Shown here: piece by piece, positions 62,298 to 64,000 of the stretch
Position numbering within the stretch: position 1 is the stretch's first letter
Layout: each line of letters starts with the position of its first letter
DNA from: Archaeoglobales archaeon
GTDB taxonomy: Archaea > Halobacteriota > Archaeoglobi > Archaeoglobales > Archaeoglobaceae
Reading direction: 5' to 3'
DNA length: 64,000 bases
NCBI GenBank assembly: GCA_030055595.1
Contig: JASFYH010000001.1
Span: forward strand, 1-64,000
Position numbers and translations under genes: made by a program
The notes under the pieces: model-generated
Told to the model about the DNA's origin: nothing
The model's input: the letters and a program-made list of their open reading frames with translations, nothing else
The model's database searches: none

Positions 62298-62680
62298 TTT
62301 ATCTCAACGTATCCTTCGTTTGCGTTCGCGATTACCCAATCACCAGTTTTTACTTTCAAAAAGAACTCCTCTTCTACTTTGTCAACGAGAGGAATGCCCG
62401 CTATTACCGCTCCCACTGCGATTATAGCTTCAGTTTCCTTGTTGATTATTGCCAGCGGTGCCAAATTTCTTTTTTTCAGCCTTAAAAGTGTGTAGCTACC
62501 AACTGTAGAGCCTTTGCCGAACGGAAAGACCAAAATCCTGTTAGCAACACATTCACCTTTTAGCTCTCCGACTGTAAATACTCCGTTATCGTTTATGTCG
62601 CCAAGCAAGGAGACTGGTTTTGAAGAAACTAAAGCAGATCCTTCAGCGTATCCCGAGTTTATTACTCTGCATTTAAACAC
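62294..62680 (-). CDS. Phosphomevalonate dehydratase small subunit (DUF126/AcnX-S)
   Basis: About 128 residues from the GTG at 62680. GDINDNGVF, LVFPFGKGSTVGSYTLLRL and AVGAVIAGIPLVDKVEEE are DUF126 hallmarks. With the large (AcnX/DUF521) subunit, not in this window, it dehydrates mevalonate 5-phosphate in the archaeal mevalonate pathway. Cys44 (GECVANRIL) stands where family members usually have Ser. A CAATATAACC box within the rpoP end supports a leaderless GTG; a TTG two codons upstream is possible. Confidence 0.85.
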   Translation of the reverse strand: MFKCRVINSGYAEGSALVSSKPVSLLGDINDNGVFTVGELKGECVANRILVFPFGKGSTVGSYTLLRLKKRNLAPLAIINKETEAIIAVGAVIAGIPLVDKVEEEFFLKVKTGDWVIANANEGYVEIK

Positions 62681-62699
62681 AAACAAAATAGTGCAAAGG

Positions 62700-62840
62700 T
62701 TATATTGCCTTTACTCTCTTCTTCTTAGCGGGTGGTCTTGGTTTCTTTAGGATCCTATTTCCGCAGATCGTGCACTGCACTCTCTTCTTATCAGGATCTA
62801 TGTCTACTTCTGCACCGCAAATTGCGCAGATGTAGCTCAT
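62700..62840 (-). CDS. rpoP: RNA polymerase subunit P (Rpb12/RpoP)
   Basis: A 46-residue zinc ribbon starting MSYICAICGAEVDIDPDKKR, with CxxC (C5, C8) and a second CTIC pair (C23, C26) holding one zinc, then a basic tail rich in Lys and Pro. It is the archaeal equivalent of eukaryotic Rpb12. It overlaps the rpl37ae stop as ATGA, the usual archaeal gene order. Confidence 0.93.
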   Translation of the reverse strand: MSYICAICGAEVDIDPDKKRVQCTICGNRILKKPRPPAKKKRVKAI

Positions 62841-63103
62841 TGCTCCACCGCTTCAGTCTTCTCCTTTTCAAGGATCTTTGTTGCTGTTGTTGACGGCAAA
62901 TAGCATCCGCCCGCAAACTTGTAGCCACAGCTCTTGCACTCCCAGATACCTGAGCCTATTCTCTTCACAGCCTTCTTACCGCATTTCTTGCAAACATACT
63001 TCTGCCTCTGGGGAATGTCGATTTCAAGCCATTTTCTGCGAACGCTTAAGCCAGCACTTGCCCTGAACTTCGCTGCGGACTTCACTTTCTTTGTCTTTGC
63101 CAT
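62837..63103 (-). CDS. rpl37ae: Ribosomal protein L37Ae (eL43)
   Basis: An 88-residue zinc-binding ribosomal protein (MAKTKKVKSAAKFRASAGLS). The zinc finger CKKCGKKAVKRIGSGIWECKSCGY is central. The long upstream frame to 63238 is not family-like; the ATG at 63103 matches the known start, and an AGTATTAAATG box lies about 30 nt before it. It is co-transcribed with rpoP. Confidence 0.95.
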   Translation of the reverse strand: MAKTKKVKSAAKFRASAGLSVRRKWLEIDIPQRQKYVCKKCGKKAVKRIGSGIWECKSCGYKFAGGCYLPSTTATKILEKEKTEAVEQ

Positions 63104-63188
63104 ACGCAAAATGCTTTTTGAAAGACATTTAATACTTTCGATACCATTAAAGTTGAGTGCAAAAGGAATGAATAGGCATAAATAACAG

Positions 63189-63227
63189 TGCGGATATAAA
63201 TTTTTTAAGGATCTTGAACAATCCGCA
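63189..63227. promoter_or_regulatory. Inverted repeat flanking the promoter of the 63230 methylase
   Basis: TGCGGAT (63189-63195) and ATCCGCA (63221-63227) are perfect inverted arms, 25 bp apart, ending just before the ATG at 63230. The TATA-like GATATAAATT lies between them. The layout fits an operator or a hairpin over the start region; it is not explained by the coding sequence. Confidence 0.45.
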
Positions 63228-63229
63228 GT

Positions 63230-64000
63230 ATGAAACAACGTCTAAATCACTTCAGTAAAAAAGAAAAAGTCCTTGGACAGTTTCTGACACCTTATCCAGT
63301 AGCTGAGTTTATGATAAAATTTTCTAAGTCATTTTTGGAGAAAAAAGAGACCGCCATCGACCCTTCGTGTGGAGATGGAGTCTTTCTTTTGGGCTTATTA
63401 GAAAATGGATTTAAGGAGCTATGGGGTGTCGATATTGATCCCAAGGTTCTAAATTTAATTCCTGAAAAGGTCAAAATGACTGCAAGGATGGAAACGATGG
63501 ATGCATTAATCAGACAAAGTCTATTTCAACCCGCTATTCCGGAAAACTATTTCGATCTTGCTGTAGGTAATCCTCCTTTTAGTGCAAAGTATGGCAGGGT
63601 CAAAGATAACAGACTTTTGTTTTATGAGCTTGGGAAAAACAAAAGTTCTCAGGCAATTGAGATCCTTTTCATTGAGAGGTTTATCCAACTTGTTAGAGAA
63701 GGAGGAATGGTTGCAATAATAGTTCCCGAGAGTATTCTCGCAAACAAGAACGAAGAGTATGTTAGGAAATTCATTTTGCGTTACAACCTTATAGCCATAG
63801 TTTCGCTACCACGCGGTATTTTTAGATCAACGCTCGGCACAACTTCGAAGACGTCGATTCTTTTTATCAAAAAAGAGCCCAATAGAGGGAAAGTTTTGAT
63901 ATTGGAATTAAAGGATCTCAAACAACTTGAAGAGCTCGCCAAAAATCCTGAAAAAGCCTATGAGTATGGCAAAATGGTAGAGCCGAATGTTGAAAATTTA
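63230..64000 (+). CDS. N6-adenine DNA methylase, N-terminal part (gene continues past the window)
   Basis: 257 codons, open at the right edge. QFLTPYPVAEFM, motif I IDPSCGDGVFLLG, GVDIDPKVL and the catalytic NPPFSAKYG are those of gamma-class N6-adenine methyltransferases. LVREGGMVAIIVPESIL and LPRGIFRSTLGTTSKTSILF continue the HsdM-like core. It could be a type I HsdM, a type IIG enzyme or a BREX-type methylase; the missing 3' part decides. The start ATG at 63230 has a TATA-like element about 32 nt upstream, flanked by an inverted repeat. Confidence 0.85.
   Translation, partial: MKQRLNHFSKKEKVLGQFLTPYPVAEFMIKFSKSFLEKKETAIDPSCGDGVFLLGLLENGFKELWGVDIDPKVLNLIPEKVKMTARMETMDALIRQSLFQPAIPENYFDLAVGNPPFSAKYGRVKDNRLLFYELGKNKSSQAIEILFIERFIQLVREGGMVAIIVPESILANKNEEYVRKFILRYNLIAIVSLPRGIFRSTLGTTSKTSILFIKKEPNRGKVLILELKDLKQLEELAKNPEKAYEYGKMVEPNVENL

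Overview
The window comes from a euryarchaeon, almost certainly a member of the Archaeoglobales (Archaeoglobus/Ferroglobus/Geoglobus type); I cannot fix the genus from sequence alone. The reasons are an archaeal 16S rRNA, archaeal-type Nop5/fibrillarin, RpoP, L37Ae, SecE-NusG-L11, FtsZ, tetrahydromethanopterin (MptG) and archaeal shikimate (ADH synthase) enzymes, an HdrA-MvhD fusion, and an EndA whose catalytic residues fall on the A. fulgidus positions Y246/H257/K287. First genes of operons usually have a TATA box about 25-30 nt before the start codon, so they are probably leaderless. Internal genes overlap by ATGA or carry GGTG/GGAGG sites complementary to the 16S 3' end.

Layout. 1-2360: minus-strand rRNA operon (5' end of 23S, spacer without a tRNA, complete 16S, leader, promoter). 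2366-5730: a 4Fe-4S/HTH protein, two unknown proteins and an AmrS-type radical SAM enzyme. 5979-10980: membrane and envelope genes (MscS-like, MarC, TctA-like, Cys-rich secreted protein) plus a remarkable duplicated thymidylate-synthase-like protein. 11028-13694: 2-oxoacid:ferredoxin oxidoreductase porGDAB. 13885-18695: small conserved archaeal genes, ADH synthase and MptG. 18685-22068: nop5-fibrillarin operon running into paaK and an ACT-domain gene. 22150-24937: accessory patch with a frameshifted, tail-to-tail restriction-modification pair, a membrane-anchored dUTPase/Dcd-fold protein and an unknown protein. 25047-28681: potABCD polyamine-type ABC transporter.

28874-36750: DUF362 ferredoxin, P-loop protein, phosphoesterase, purD, a GPN-like GTPase with two membrane proteins, and the ftsZ-secE-nusG-rpl11 operon. 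36834-42006: DUF2124-like protein, membrane histidine kinase, class III PHA synthase (phaE-phaC) and a second paaK. 42251-54352: intron-containing tRNA-Tyr, thi4 with a tiny zinc-finger gene, scpB, apgM, a tubulin-like gene, truA, GAPDH with CooT, dUTPase, an M20 peptidase, a regulator, an endA operon and a CoA-disulfide-reductase-type flavoprotein. 54393-58946: FTR, queD, queE and two moeA genes. 59028-63103: hdrA-mvhD, a site-2 protease with the phosphomevalonate dehydratase small subunit, rpoP and rpl37ae. 63230-64000: the start of an N6-adenine methylase that runs off the window.

The genes fit an anaerobic, ferredoxin- and heterodisulfide-based metabolism with aryl-CoA activation and possibly PHA storage. 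The best candidates for something little described are the fused two-domain thymidylate-synthase-like protein (6587-7849), the membrane-anchored dUTPase/Dcd-fold protein (23662-24495), the divergent tubulin-like protein (45158-46081), and the membrane-protein/GTPase cluster (32722-34525).
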